NCBI GenBank assembly: GCA_005882235.1
Contig: VBCT01000041.1
Location: 1-8,198 of the forward strand
Reading direction: 5' to 3'
DNA: 8,198 bases
Origin: Betaproteobacteria bacterium
GTDB taxonomy: Bacteria > Pseudomonadota > Gammaproteobacteria > Burkholderiales > SG8-39
Below the pieces are notes generated by a model, which did no database searches, was not told the origin of the DNA, and worked only from the letters and a program-made list of their open reading frames with translations. Position numbers and translations under genes: made by a program. This document shows positions 1 through 6,227 of this stretch, piece after piece (position 1 is the first letter of the stretch; each line of letters begins with the position of its first letter).

Positions 1-365
1 TCGCGTTTTTTCTCCATCTCTTTCGCGCGCGCCATGAGCTCCTTGCGGCCTTCGTTGGTTTCGGGCTCCGACTGGTAGCGCTCGGCGGTCTTCTTCCAGC
101 TCTCGACCTGCTTCTTCACCGCCTCGGGCGCCCGGTTTCCGAACTGGGCTTCCATCTCCTCGGCGGCGGTGCGCACCGTCGTCTGGCGTATGGTCTTCGC
201 CTGGAAGAAGGCCCACAGGTTCGAGGCCTCGATGTGGCTCGCGAGCGCGCTCGTTTGCGAGCCCTTGCCGAGAGTCTCGGCAAAGGCGAGTACCAGGGCG
301 AGCACCGCGATAAAGAGGGCGACCTTCTTGTTGGAGGGATCGACGTGGACGTGGGCTTCGGACAT
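1..365 (-). CDS. DUF4337-type membrane protein, N-terminal part (C-terminus beyond window)
   Basis: I translated this directly. It starts with ATG at 365-363 and stays open to the window edge, giving 121 visible residues. After a short polar N-terminus (MSEAHVHVDPSNKK) there is one hydrophobic segment at about residues 15-32 (VALFIAVLALVLAFAETL). A segment with an AEASxxWAxFQAKxIRQ-like pattern follows (HIEASNLWAFFQAKTIRQ, about 45-61), then a charged, probably helical or coiled-coil stretch rich in Lys, Glu and Arg. This layout matches the DUF4337 family of small membrane proteins, which usually have further transmembrane helices at the C-terminus; those would lie outside the window. The family's function is unknown. 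The Shine-Dalgarno candidate is weak (AAGGGG about 10 nt upstream). The gene begins 49 bp after the lipoprotein stop, in the same direction, and could share its transcript. There is no visible link to the sox genes. Confidence 0.8.
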   Translation of the reverse strand, partial: MSEAHVHVDPSNKKVALFIAVLALVLAFAETLGKGSQTSALASHIEASNLWAFFQAKTIRQTTVRTAAEEMEAQFGNRAPEAVKKQVESWKKTAERYQSEPETNEGRKELMARAKEMEKKR

Positions 366-414
366 CTTCCGTTTACCCCTTTCGCGAGACGCTTCGAATT
401 CTAACTCAGCGCCA

Positions 415-1240
415 CTACGGAGAGGTCAGGACGGTCCCCTCGCCTCCCATTGAAACCAGTTTCGTACCGGACCAGGCGACGCCCGTCAGCAGAGCGTTCG
501 TGCCCGTGGCCTGCCGAGTCCAAATAACTCCGTCGGGCGACGTAAGGATGGATCCCAGATTGAAGCCGCCGACTGCCACGAACTGCGTGCCCGTCCAGGT
601 GACGGCAACGGGTGACGCGCTCGTGTCGTACGTACGCGACGTCCACGTCACGCCATCCGGAGAGGTGAGGATGGCGCCGGGGGCGCCGCCGAAACCGCCT
701 ACGGCCACGAATTGCGAGCCCGACCAGGCAACGCCGTTCAGGAGGCCTGAGGTGTTGGAAGTCTGCGTTGTCCAGTTCGCTCCGTCAGGGGAAGTGACAA
801 TGGTCCCGCCAACTCCGACTGCCACGAATTTTGTGCCAGACCAGGCAACAGCGTTGAGATGGCTTGATGAAATGTTCCCAGCGCGCAATGTCCAGGTGAC
901 TCCGTCGGGAGAACTGAGGGTCGTGCCAAAATTTCCCACTGCGACAAACGCGCTTCCTGACCAGGCGACCCCTACCAGATCGATCGTAGCGCCCCCAAGG
1001 GTGAAGCCAGCAAGTCGCGTTGTCCACGCTATGCCGTCGGGGGAAGTGAGGATGGTGCCGTGCTGTCCCACGGTCACGAACTGCGTTCCGGACCACGTAA
1101 TTCCGACCATGGGTTCCGAAGAACTCGAGTTGCGCCGGGTCCAGGTGATCCCGTCGGGCGAGGTGAGAATTGCCGAGGTCGGAGGATCGCCGAGATTTGC
1201 CACCGAGCCTCCCACGGCCACGAACTGCGAGGCGGATGAA
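415..1240 (-). repeat. Seven tandem ~120-bp coding repeats (SPDGxTW / WSGxxFVAVG units)
   Basis: Within the lipoprotein gene, SPDGxxWT occurs six times, starting at residues 284, 323, 367, 407, 450 and 491 (spacing 39-44). A final LTSP at 528-531 is cut by the TAG stop. The partner strand FVAVG or a variant occurs seven times (first at about 262, last as LVSMG at about 518). The similarity is also visible in DNA: on the plus strand, variants of CCGTCGGGNGAGGTGAGGATGG recur near 531, 652, 781, 902, 1033 and 1151. The first unit lacks the WSG strand and the last lacks DGxTW, so the two ends complement each other. That is the usual way a propeller closes its ring with a strand from each terminus. 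Confidence 0.9.
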
Positions 1241-2010
1241 GCAATGTTCCGGGGAAAGACCTTCGCACCCATGGTACGCACCGTTACCGGAAACCCGGTC
1301 ACGGTGATCGGGACATAGTTGAACCCTTCGACCAGCAGAAAGGATCCGGGCGCCGCATTCGGTATGGGGACGCCCAATGAGGATATCCCGACGATCATGA
1401 GACGATTTCCCGCCGGTATGCTGACTGCGGGAATCGAAAAGGAGGTCGTTCCCAGCGGGATTTCCTTGACGAAGTTGCTTTCCGGCCATTGCACAAGGCC
1501 GTTCGGATCGGCGGCGTCCAGGATTCCGATAACGTATTCCGCATTTGCAGTCGGAGTGCCACCTGACCAAATCACGGTGTTCGCCGCGCTTGAGTCCCAG
1601 GTGTCTCCCGTTGCGGGCGCCGATACCGTCGGATAGGAAGTGAACTGCGTGGTCGAAACCGTGTAAGTACCGCTTCCGTCCGTGACGCTGAGAGTGACGG
1701 CGCCGCCGGGCGCCACAACGACATTCCCTACATAGGTCTCGTCGGCGGCGCTGTAGGTCAAGGGCACGCCGTTCATTGTCACCGTCGCGTTGGCGATACT
1801 GTTGCCGTTCGAAGAATTGAGAACCACCACCGTGGTGTTGGTGTTGAAGCCAGGCGGTACGGATCCCGCGGGGAAACTATTCAGCTCGGCGCCAATTAAA
1901 GGCGGTGCAGCCGGCTCCCCTCCACCTCCACCCCCGCATGAAGAAAGTGCAAAGGCGAGCGCTCCCAGCAGCGTGACGGAAAGGGGCAGAAGATACTTTG
2001 CCCGAAGCAT
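415..2010 (-). CDS. Predicted outer-membrane lipoprotein with C-terminal beta-propeller-like repeats
   Basis: A 531-residue protein of unknown function. The ATG at 2010 is preferred over an in-frame ATG 12 codons upstream (2046) because it has a strong ribosome site (AGGGAGGT) and starts a lipoprotein signal: MLRAKYLLPL, a hydrophobic core, then the lipobox LSSC with Cys25, followed by a poly-Gly tether. Residue 26 is Gly rather than Asp, which fits outer-membrane sorting. Residues about 55-125 and 130-240 look like two beta-sandwich (Ig-like or carboxypeptidase-regulatory-like) modules. From about residue 258 there are seven repeats of roughly 40 residues with the consensus W(S/T)GxxFVAVGxxG-ILTSPDGxTW, an Asp-box/BNR-like signature, implying a seven-bladed propeller. 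The gene lies 42 bp after soxA, where soxB often sits, but no Sox function is visible. Its base composition looks less GC-rich than its neighbours: 34 of 60 bases at 781-840, against 43 of 60 at 5041-5100. A surface sensor, binding protein or lyase cannot be distinguished. Confidence 0.85.
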   Translation of the reverse strand: MLRAKYLLPLSVTLLGALAFALSSCGGGGGGEPAAPPLIGAELNSFPAGSVPPGFNTNTTVVVLNSSNGNSIANATVTMNGVPLTYSAADETYVGNVVVAPGGAVTLSVTDGSGTYTVSTTQFTSYPTVSAPATGDTWDSSAANTVIWSGGTPTANAEYVIGILDAADPNGLVQWPESNFVKEIPLGTTSFSIPAVSIPAGNRLMIVGISSLGVPIPNAAPGSFLLVEGFNYVPITVTGFPVTVRTMGAKVFPRNIASSASQFVAVGGSVANLGDPPTSAILTSPDGITWTRRNSSSSEPMVGITWSGTQFVTVGQHGTILTSPDGIAWTTRLAGFTLGGATIDLVGVAWSGSAFVAVGNFGTTLSSPDGVTWTLRAGNISSSHLNAVAWSGTKFVAVGVGGTIVTSPDGANWTTQTSNTSGLLNGVAWSGSQFVAVGGFGGAPGAILTSPDGVTWTSRTYDTSASPVAVTWTGTQFVAVGGFNLGSILTSPDGVIWTRQATGTNALLTGVAWSGTKLVSMGGEGTVLTSP

Positions 2011-2017
2011 CGGAAGG

Positions 2018-2025
2018 ACCTCCCT
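2018..2025 (-). promoter_or_regulatory. Ribosome binding site of the lipoprotein gene
   Basis: On the minus strand AGGGAGGT lies with its GG end 8 nt before the ATG at 2010. It is the best Shine-Dalgarno match in the window, and it decides the start in favour of MLRAKY over the upstream in-frame ATG at 2046. Confidence 0.75.
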
Positions 2026-2052
2026 GTCGCGAGTGTACCACCGCAACGATCC

Positions 2053-2829
2053 TCAGCGCCGCACTCCCGGCGTCTCGATCGGCAGACCCTGCGCGCGCCA
2101 CGCGAGGAACAGTTCGAGGTCGAGATATTCCTGCGAGCCGTACGGAAGCATCTCGGCGCGTATTCCCGAGAGGCAGGCGCGCAGCCTGCGCTCGAGCGAA
2201 CCCATCGTCTGCCACTCCATGCGATACGCCGGGTAGGCGTTGGGATGACCCTGGCTGATGGTCTCGGAGAGCAGCCGCTTGCCCCATTGCGCGTCGTGAC
2301 AGTGCGCGCACGACAGGTTCATCTGCCCGCGCCGCAGATGGTAGGCGGCGCGCCCGGCTTCGAAATGCGCGCGCGCCGCGCCGTCGATACGCGCCGCGAT
2401 CGGCAAGCCGAGCGACTGGCGCGCGATGTAGGCGGTGAGCGCGAGCAGGTCCTCGGACTCGTAACGCAAAGGCTCGGCTCCCATGCGCTCGGTGCGGCAC
2501 TGGTTGATGCGCCCCTCGAGATTGAAGAGTTTTCCGCTCGCCTTGTCGATTTTCGGATAGCTCGCGGCCACGCCGCGCATGCTCGTGTCTTTGTGACAGC
2601 TTGCGCAGGCGAGGTTTTTTTTCCCGGCAGGCTCGCGCCAGAGCTTCTCTCCGCGCTCCACCCACAGCATGCCGGGATTGGCGAAGGCGTCGTTTTGCAG
2701 AGCGCGCAGGTCGGAGCCCAGAAAGGCGGAGCCGGACTTGAGCTCTCCGGACGGAATCGCGCGCTCCTGCGCGGGCGCGGCGCCGGCGGCGAGCGCGGCG
2801 GCGGCGAGAGCGAGCCCCGCGAACCTCAT
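2053..2829 (-). CDS. soxA: SoxA, dihaem c-type cytochrome of the SoxXA complex
   Basis: SoxA with SoxX forms the periplasmic cytochrome complex that oxidatively couples a sulfur substrate to the SoxY cysteine (family knowledge). The 258-residue protein has a Sec signal peptide (MRFAGLALAAAALAAGAAPA, cleavage likely before Gln21). There are two haem-c sites, CASCH at 75-79 and CAHCH at 174-178. Cys111 in RINQCRTERM matches the conserved Cys ligand of the first haem. Cys219 in RLRACLSGIRAE matches the C-terminal catalytic cysteine, normally a persulfide-modified haem ligand. The ending (YGSQEYLDLELFLAWRAQGL, then PxxxPGVRR-like) is typical. So both haems and the active-site thiol are retained and the protein should be functional. 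Its ATG overlaps the soxZ stop as ATGA, indicating translational coupling. No soxB follows: the next gene, 42 bp on, is an unrelated lipoprotein. Confidence 0.96.
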   Translation of the reverse strand: MRFAGLALAAAALAAGAAPAQERAIPSGELKSGSAFLGSDLRALQNDAFANPGMLWVERGEKLWREPAGKKNLACASCHKDTSMRGVAASYPKIDKASGKLFNLEGRINQCRTERMGAEPLRYESEDLLALTAYIARQSLGLPIAARIDGAARAHFEAGRAAYHLRRGQMNLSCAHCHDAQWGKRLLSETISQGHPNAYPAYRMEWQTMGSLERRLRACLSGIRAEMLPYGSQEYLDLELFLAWRAQGLPIETPGVRR

Positions 2830-3146
2830 CCCCTGACGACGATGGCCTGGCGCTCCGAGCCCCGCTCGCCTTCGTCGTCGATCCAGGTGAACTCGAGATC
2901 CCCGCTCGCTTCGGCGACGGTGTAGAACTGCACGTAGGGATTGGCGGAAATGCCCGAGGACAGATCGGCGCGGAACACTTCCACTCCGTCATAGCGGCAC
3001 GAAAGCGCGTTGATGACGTTGCGCTTGATGAGATGCCCGACGTCGTCGTGGCGGTAGCCGGTCTCCATGGGGTGCTGGATAAGGATGCGGACTTCGATGA
3101 CATCACCGCGCTTCGCCTCCCGGGGAATCTGGATTCTTGCGGCCAC
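2826..3146 (-). CDS. soxZ: SoxZ, sulfur-carrier complex subunit
   Basis: SoxZ is the small beta-sandwich partner of SoxY in the SoxYZ carrier. The 106-residue protein carries the family signature HPMETGYR (25-32), the middle segment SCRYDGVEVFRADL and the ANPYVQFYTVAEASG stretch, and ends in a beta-rich segment containing FTWIDDEG. It is close to the usual full length. There is no signal peptide, as expected, because SoxZ is exported bound to Tat-targeted SoxY. The start is GTG (3146-3144), supported by GGAGGG 10 nt upstream; I see no in-frame ATG nearby. It begins 19 bp after the soxY stop and overlaps soxA by 4 bp (ATGA). Cys50 is not known to be catalytic in this family. Confidence 0.95.
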   Translation of the reverse strand: MAARIQIPREAKRGDVIEVRILIQHPMETGYRHDDVGHLIKRNVINALSCRYDGVEVFRADLSSGISANPYVQFYTVAEASGDLEFTWIDDEGERGSERQAIVVRG

Positions 3147-3156
3147 GGTATGCTTT

Positions 3157-3162
3157 CCCTCC
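3157..3162 (-). promoter_or_regulatory. Ribosome binding site of soxZ
   Basis: GGAGGG on the minus strand lies 10 nt before the GTG at 3146. It supports this non-ATG start. It sits in the 19-bp soxY-soxZ spacer, the only gap between sox genes in which no overlap couples translation. Confidence 0.6.
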
Positions 3163-3165
3163 GGC

Positions 3166-3603
3166 TCAGCTCTCGTCGAGACAAGCGGAAAGGGTGACCA
3201 CGATCGGCGCCGCGTCGTACCAGAACGAGCCGTCGGAGAGCTTCGCGACCGCGGTCACGCGCTGGCTGCCGGCGAGCCGCACGCGCGAGTTGATCTCGGC
3301 CTTGCCCGCGCGCGGGCCCAGATAGAAGTTCGCCATGTTGGGCACCGGGTTCCTCTCCGAGTACAGGTGGATGCTCTTCACGTGATCGGCCGGGGTCATG
3401 GGACTGTCCACCGTGATCCGGATGGGAACGGAGTTGCCGTTGTCGGCGAGCTGCGGCAATACGAGCGTGACCTTGCCCTTTCTCACCGGAGCGCCGTTGG
3501 TGAGCGCCCGCACGAGCGGATCCCGAGGATCGACCTGCGCGAGCGCCGCGCCGGGAAGCGCGAGGGCGCCGGCTGCGCCGGCGAGGAAATCGCGGCGCTT
3601 CAT
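3166..3603 (-). CDS. soxY: SoxY, sulfur-carrier protein with non-canonical C-terminus
   Basis: SoxY carries substrate covalently on a cysteine at the end of a flexible C-terminal arm while the Sox enzymes act on it. The 145-residue protein begins with a Tat signal (MKRRDFLAGAAGALALPGAALA, twin Arg at 3-4, likely cleavage before Gln23). The SoxY core follows: KGKVTLVLPQLADNGNSVPI, the H-V-KSIHLYSERNPVPNMANF segment, and SRVRLAGSQRVTAVAKLSDG. The length is normal. Canonical SoxY ends in GGCGG; this one ends VVTLSACLDES. The carrier cysteine (Cys141) is kept, but the glycines on both sides are replaced and four residues follow it instead of two. The stop codon is clear, and no frameshift in the last codons restores GGCGG as far as I can see. 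AAAGGA lies 5 nt upstream of the ATG, which overlaps the soxX stop (ATGA). This is a SoxY-family carrier; whether it accepts thiosulfate is uncertain. Confidence 0.93.
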   Translation of the reverse strand: MKRRDFLAGAAGALALPGAALAQVDPRDPLVRALTNGAPVRKGKVTLVLPQLADNGNSVPIRITVDSPMTPADHVKSIHLYSERNPVPNMANFYLGPRAGKAEINSRVRLAGSQRVTAVAKLSDGSFWYDAAPIVVTLSACLDES

Positions 3604-4052
3604 TGCGGTCCTTTGAGCGTCGCGAGCCAGGCGACGACGTCTTCGACCTGTTGCGCAGAAAGGATCGGCTTGCCGCGGAACGCCCCGGCGACCTGATTCA
3701 AGCCTTCCGTCCTGTAGTAGGCGGGCATGGGCGACTCCGCATTCACGCGGGTGGAATCGGCGACGCGCAGGCGCAGCTGCGCGGGGGAGAGCCGCGCGCC
3801 GACGCCCGCGAGCGCAGGCGCGATATTCCCAGAGGTCTTCTCACCGGGAACCGCATGGCACAGAGTACACGCTCCCGCATCGCGATTCACCACGATGCTT
3901 CGACCGCGCGCCGCATCGCCGGGTTCGGAAGTCAGAGGCCGTGGAATCGCGTCTCCGACCGCGTCGAAGCGCACCGGCTCACCCTGAGCGCAGGCCTGCG
4001 AGCACGCGATCAGTGCCGCGATGGCGGGGGCGAGGGCGTGCTTGCGCGTCAA
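3600..4052 (-). CDS. soxX: SoxX, monohaem c-type cytochrome of the SoxXA complex
   Basis: The 150-residue protein has one haem-c site, CTLCH at 62-66, in the context NRDAGACTLCHAVPGE. A SoxX-type distal methionine region (SPMPAYYR, Met109) and the C-terminal helix LSAQQVEDVVAWLATLKGPQ follow. It pairs with SoxA and passes electrons on. The start is inferred to be TTG at 4052-4050, which overlaps the TGA of the preceding Mo-subunit gene (TTGA). The reading frame upstream has no ATG or GTG close by, and TTG gives a complete signal peptide (TRKHALAPAIAALIACSQACA, then Gln23). Within it LIAC also resembles a lipobox at Cys17, so membrane anchoring as a lipoprotein is possible, although Sec cleavage at ACA-Q fits equally well. 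No strong Shine-Dalgarno site is visible, so translation probably depends on coupling to the upstream gene. The soxX stop overlaps the soxY ATG. Confidence 0.93.
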   Translation of the reverse strand: MTRKHALAPAIAALIACSQACAQGEPVRFDAVGDAIPRPLTSEPGDAARGRSIVVNRDAGACTLCHAVPGEKTSGNIAPALAGVGARLSPAQLRLRVADSTRVNAESPMPAYYRTEGLNQVAGAFRGKPILSAQQVEDVVAWLATLKGPQ

Positions 4053-6217
4053 GCCAAGGTCAGCCCGTGGTTCTTCAGAGGCAGCGCGCGAATACGCTTG
4101 CCTGTGGCGGCGAAGATCGCGTTGCACACCGCCGGGGCGATCGACGCCTGACCCGGCTCGCCGACTCCGCCCCAGAACCCGCCCGAGGGCGCGAGCACCA
4201 CCTCGACCTTGGGCATTTCGCGCAGGCGCATCATCCGGTAGTCGTGGAAGTTCGACTGCTCCGCGCGTCCCTCCTTGATGGTGATCTCGCCCCAGAACAT
4301 CGCGGTCAGCATGAAAACCGAGCTGCCCTGCATTTGCGCCACCACGTTGTCCGGGTTGACCACGTATCCGGGGTCCAGGCCGAGCACGAGCCGGTGGATC
4401 CTCACCTCGCCGTTCTTGTCGACCGAGACCTCGGCCACTGCCGAGGTGTAGCTGCCGTAGGCCTCGGTCTGCGCGATGCCGCGGAACACACCCGCCGGCA
4501 GAGGCTGGCCCCACCCGGCCGCCTTCGCGGTCGCCTCGAGCACCCCGAGGTCTTTCGGCGATTTTGCGAGCAGCGTGCGCCGGTATTCGTAGGGGTCCTT
4601 GCCCGCCGCGCTCGCCAGCTCGTCCATGAAGGATTCGCGCACGAACGGGTTCTGCGAATGCCCCACCGTCCGCCAGAAGCCGACCGGCACGTGCGTATTG
4701 CGCTGCGCGTATTCGATCCTCACGTTCGGGATCGCATGCGGAAGATCGTTGAGCGAAGCCACGGCCTGAGGATCGACGCCGTCCTTCAGCGGCAGCCGCG
4801 GCAGCGTCGCGATGATCGAGGTCGCCGACACGCGCGAATACCAGGCGAGCGGGCTCCCCGAAGCGTCGAGGCCCGCCTTCAGGCGGATCAGGCTCGCAGG
4901 CCTGTAGAAGTCGTGCTGCGTGTCCTCCTCGCGCGTCCAGAGCATCTTCACCGGCGTGCCTTCCATGGCCTTCGCGATCGCCACGCCCTGGCGCACGAAG
5001 TCCTGCGCTCCGCCGCGCCGCCCGAATCCGCCGCCCAGCTGCACGCGGTGCACTTCGACGTTCTCAAGCGGCACGCCGGCGGTCGCAGCCGCGTTGGCGA
5101 GCGAAGCTTCGGCGTTTTGCGTGGACGTCCACACGTCCACGTTCCCGTCCTTGACGATCGCCGTGCAGCCCATGGGCTCCAGGCAGGAGTGCGCGAGGTA
5201 CGGCGTGTAGTACTCCGCTTCGATCTTCTTCGCCGCAGAGGCAAAGGCCTGATCGAAATCGCCGTCCTTGCGCGCGGTCGCGATGTCGGTCTGGGCATCG
5301 AGCCCGCCTCTATAGAACTCCATCAGGCTCGCGCTCGAGACGTTGCCGTTGGCGCCCACGTCCCATTCGATGTGGACGTCCCTCAGCGCCTCCTTTGCGC
5401 GCCACCAGTTGTCGGCGACGACCGCGACGAAGCTCTCCATCGGCAGCACCTTGACGATGCCGCGCCGGCCCTCGACCTTGGCCGTATCGATCGATTTCAG
5501 CTTGCCGCCGAACACCGGGCACTGCGCGATCGCGGCGTAGAGCATCCCGGGCAGCTGCACGTCGATGCCGAAGCGCTGTTTGCCCATCACGGTGTCGGGG
5601 ATGTCGATGCGCTTGACGGACTTGCCGATCAGCTTCCAGTTCTTGGGGTCCTTCAGCTTCACGTCCTTCGGCGGCTCGAGCTTGGCGGCGGCATCGGCCA
5701 CCTTTCCGAAGCTCAGCCTGCGCCCGCCGGCACCGTGGGTGATGAAGCTGTTCGACGCCGAGCATTCCGACGCCGGCACGCCCCACTGCTGCGCCGCCGC
5801 GGCGATCAGCATTTCGCGCGCGGTCGCGCCCGCCCTGCGCAGGTACTCTTGCGAGTTGCGTATGGTGCGACTACCCACTGCCGCCATATCGCCCCAGGCG
5901 CGCTTGCGCTTCACGTTCGCGTTCGCCGAGGCGTATTCGATCTTCACCCTTCTCCAGTCGCATTCCAGCTCCTCGGCGACCAGCATCGGGGCCGAGGTCA
6001 TGCTGCCCTGCCCCATCTCTGAGCGGGCGTAGCGGATGATGATGGCGTCGTCCGGGCGGATCACGACCCAGGCGTTGATCTCCACGGCTGCGCCGGCCTT
6101 CTGCGCGAGCGCGCCCGGGAAATTGAATCCGACGGAGAGGCCGCCGCCGATCGCGGCGGATTGTTTCAGGAACTTCCTGCGCGCAGGTTCGAACTTGCGA
6201 GCAAATCTCGTCTTCAT
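4049..6217 (-). CDS. Tat-exported xanthine-dehydrogenase-family molybdopterin-binding subunit (IorB-like)
   Basis: Catalytic subunit of a molybdenum hydroxylase of the isoquinoline 1-oxidoreductase / periplasmic aldehyde dehydrogenase type. Positions below count from the alternative GTG at 6223; subtract 2 for the ATG at 6217. A Tat motif ARRKFLK (14-20) precedes a hydrophobic core ending at GALAQ. The family's N-terminal SEMGQGSMT (68-76), the cofactor loop QLGGGFGRR (395-403), PVGFWRTVGHSQN (513-525) and the catalytic-Glu motif GGVGEPG (685-691, Glu689) are all present. The length of 722-724 residues is normal for the single-polypeptide MoCo subunit. The ATG is preferred because TAGAGGGG lies just upstream; the GTG would overlap that site. 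The motif usually seen as MEPMNCTA reads LEPMGCTA here (349-355). The gene follows the Fe-S gene by 10 bp and overlaps soxX by 4 bp, so it is tied to the sox genes. The substrate cannot be read from the sequence. Confidence 0.93.
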   Translation of the reverse strand: MKTRFARKFEPARRKFLKQSAAIGGGLSVGFNFPGALAQKAGAAVEINAWVVIRPDDAIIIRYARSEMGQGSMTSAPMLVAEELECDWRRVKIEYASANANVKRKRAWGDMAAVGSRTIRNSQEYLRRAGATAREMLIAAAAQQWGVPASECSASNSFITHGAGGRRLSFGKVADAAAKLEPPKDVKLKDPKNWKLIGKSVKRIDIPDTVMGKQRFGIDVQLPGMLYAAIAQCPVFGGKLKSIDTAKVEGRRGIVKVLPMESFVAVVADNWWRAKEALRDVHIEWDVGANGNVSSASLMEFYRGGLDAQTDIATARKDGDFDQAFASAAKKIEAEYYTPYLAHSCLEPMGCTAIVKDGNVDVWTSTQNAEASLANAAATAGVPLENVEVHRVQLGGGFGRRGGAQDFVRQGVAIAKAMEGTPVKMLWTREEDTQHDFYRPASLIRLKAGLDASGSPLAWYSRVSATSIIATLPRLPLKDGVDPQAVASLNDLPHAIPNVRIEYAQRNTHVPVGFWRTVGHSQNPFVRESFMDELASAAGKDPYEYRRTLLAKSPKDLGVLEATAKAAGWGQPLPAGVFRGIAQTEAYGSYTSAVAEVSVDKNGEVRIHRLVLGLDPGYVVNPDNVVAQMQGSSVFMLTAMFWGEITIKEGRAEQSNFHDYRMMRLREMPKVEVVLAPSGGFWGGVGEPGQASIAPAVCNAIFAATGKRIRALPLKNHGLTLA

Positions 6218-6227
6218 GGCCACCCCT

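Noticed and set aside
366..414. Possible promoter (TAGAAT-like -10) or terminator between the lipoprotein and DUF4337-type genes
   Set aside because: TTAGAATTC on the minus strand resembles a -10 box, but no -35 element sits at a suitable distance, and there is no GC-rich hairpin with a T-run.
169..453. Plus-strand 94-codon open frame at the left end
   Set aside because: It lies antisense to the DUF4337-type gene, whose minus-strand translation has a coherent membrane segment and family pattern.
500..1318. Plus-strand 272-codon open frame with internal repeats (PSGEVRM)
   Set aside because: The repetition is the antisense image of the SPDGxTW coding repeats of the lipoprotein. It has no signal, domain or ribosome site of its own.
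2041..2046. Upstream in-frame ATG (2046) as the start of the lipoprotein
   Set aside because: It would add 12 charged residues before the signal peptide and lacks a ribosome site. The ATG at 2010 has AGGGAGGT at proper spacing.
1877..3184. Minus-strand 435-codon open frame crossing soxA and soxZ
   Set aside because: It is an Arg/Ser/Ala-rich out-of-frame shadow of soxA and soxZ, which are recognised by haem and SoxZ motifs in their own frames.
3941..6022. Very long plus-strand open frame (693 codons) opposite the complete Mo-subunit gene
   Set aside because: Its translation is full of Arg, His, Ala and Leu with no domain pattern, and the opposite strand encodes a full conserved Mo hydroxylase with all motifs. 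Long antisense frames are expected in GC-rich codon-biased genes.
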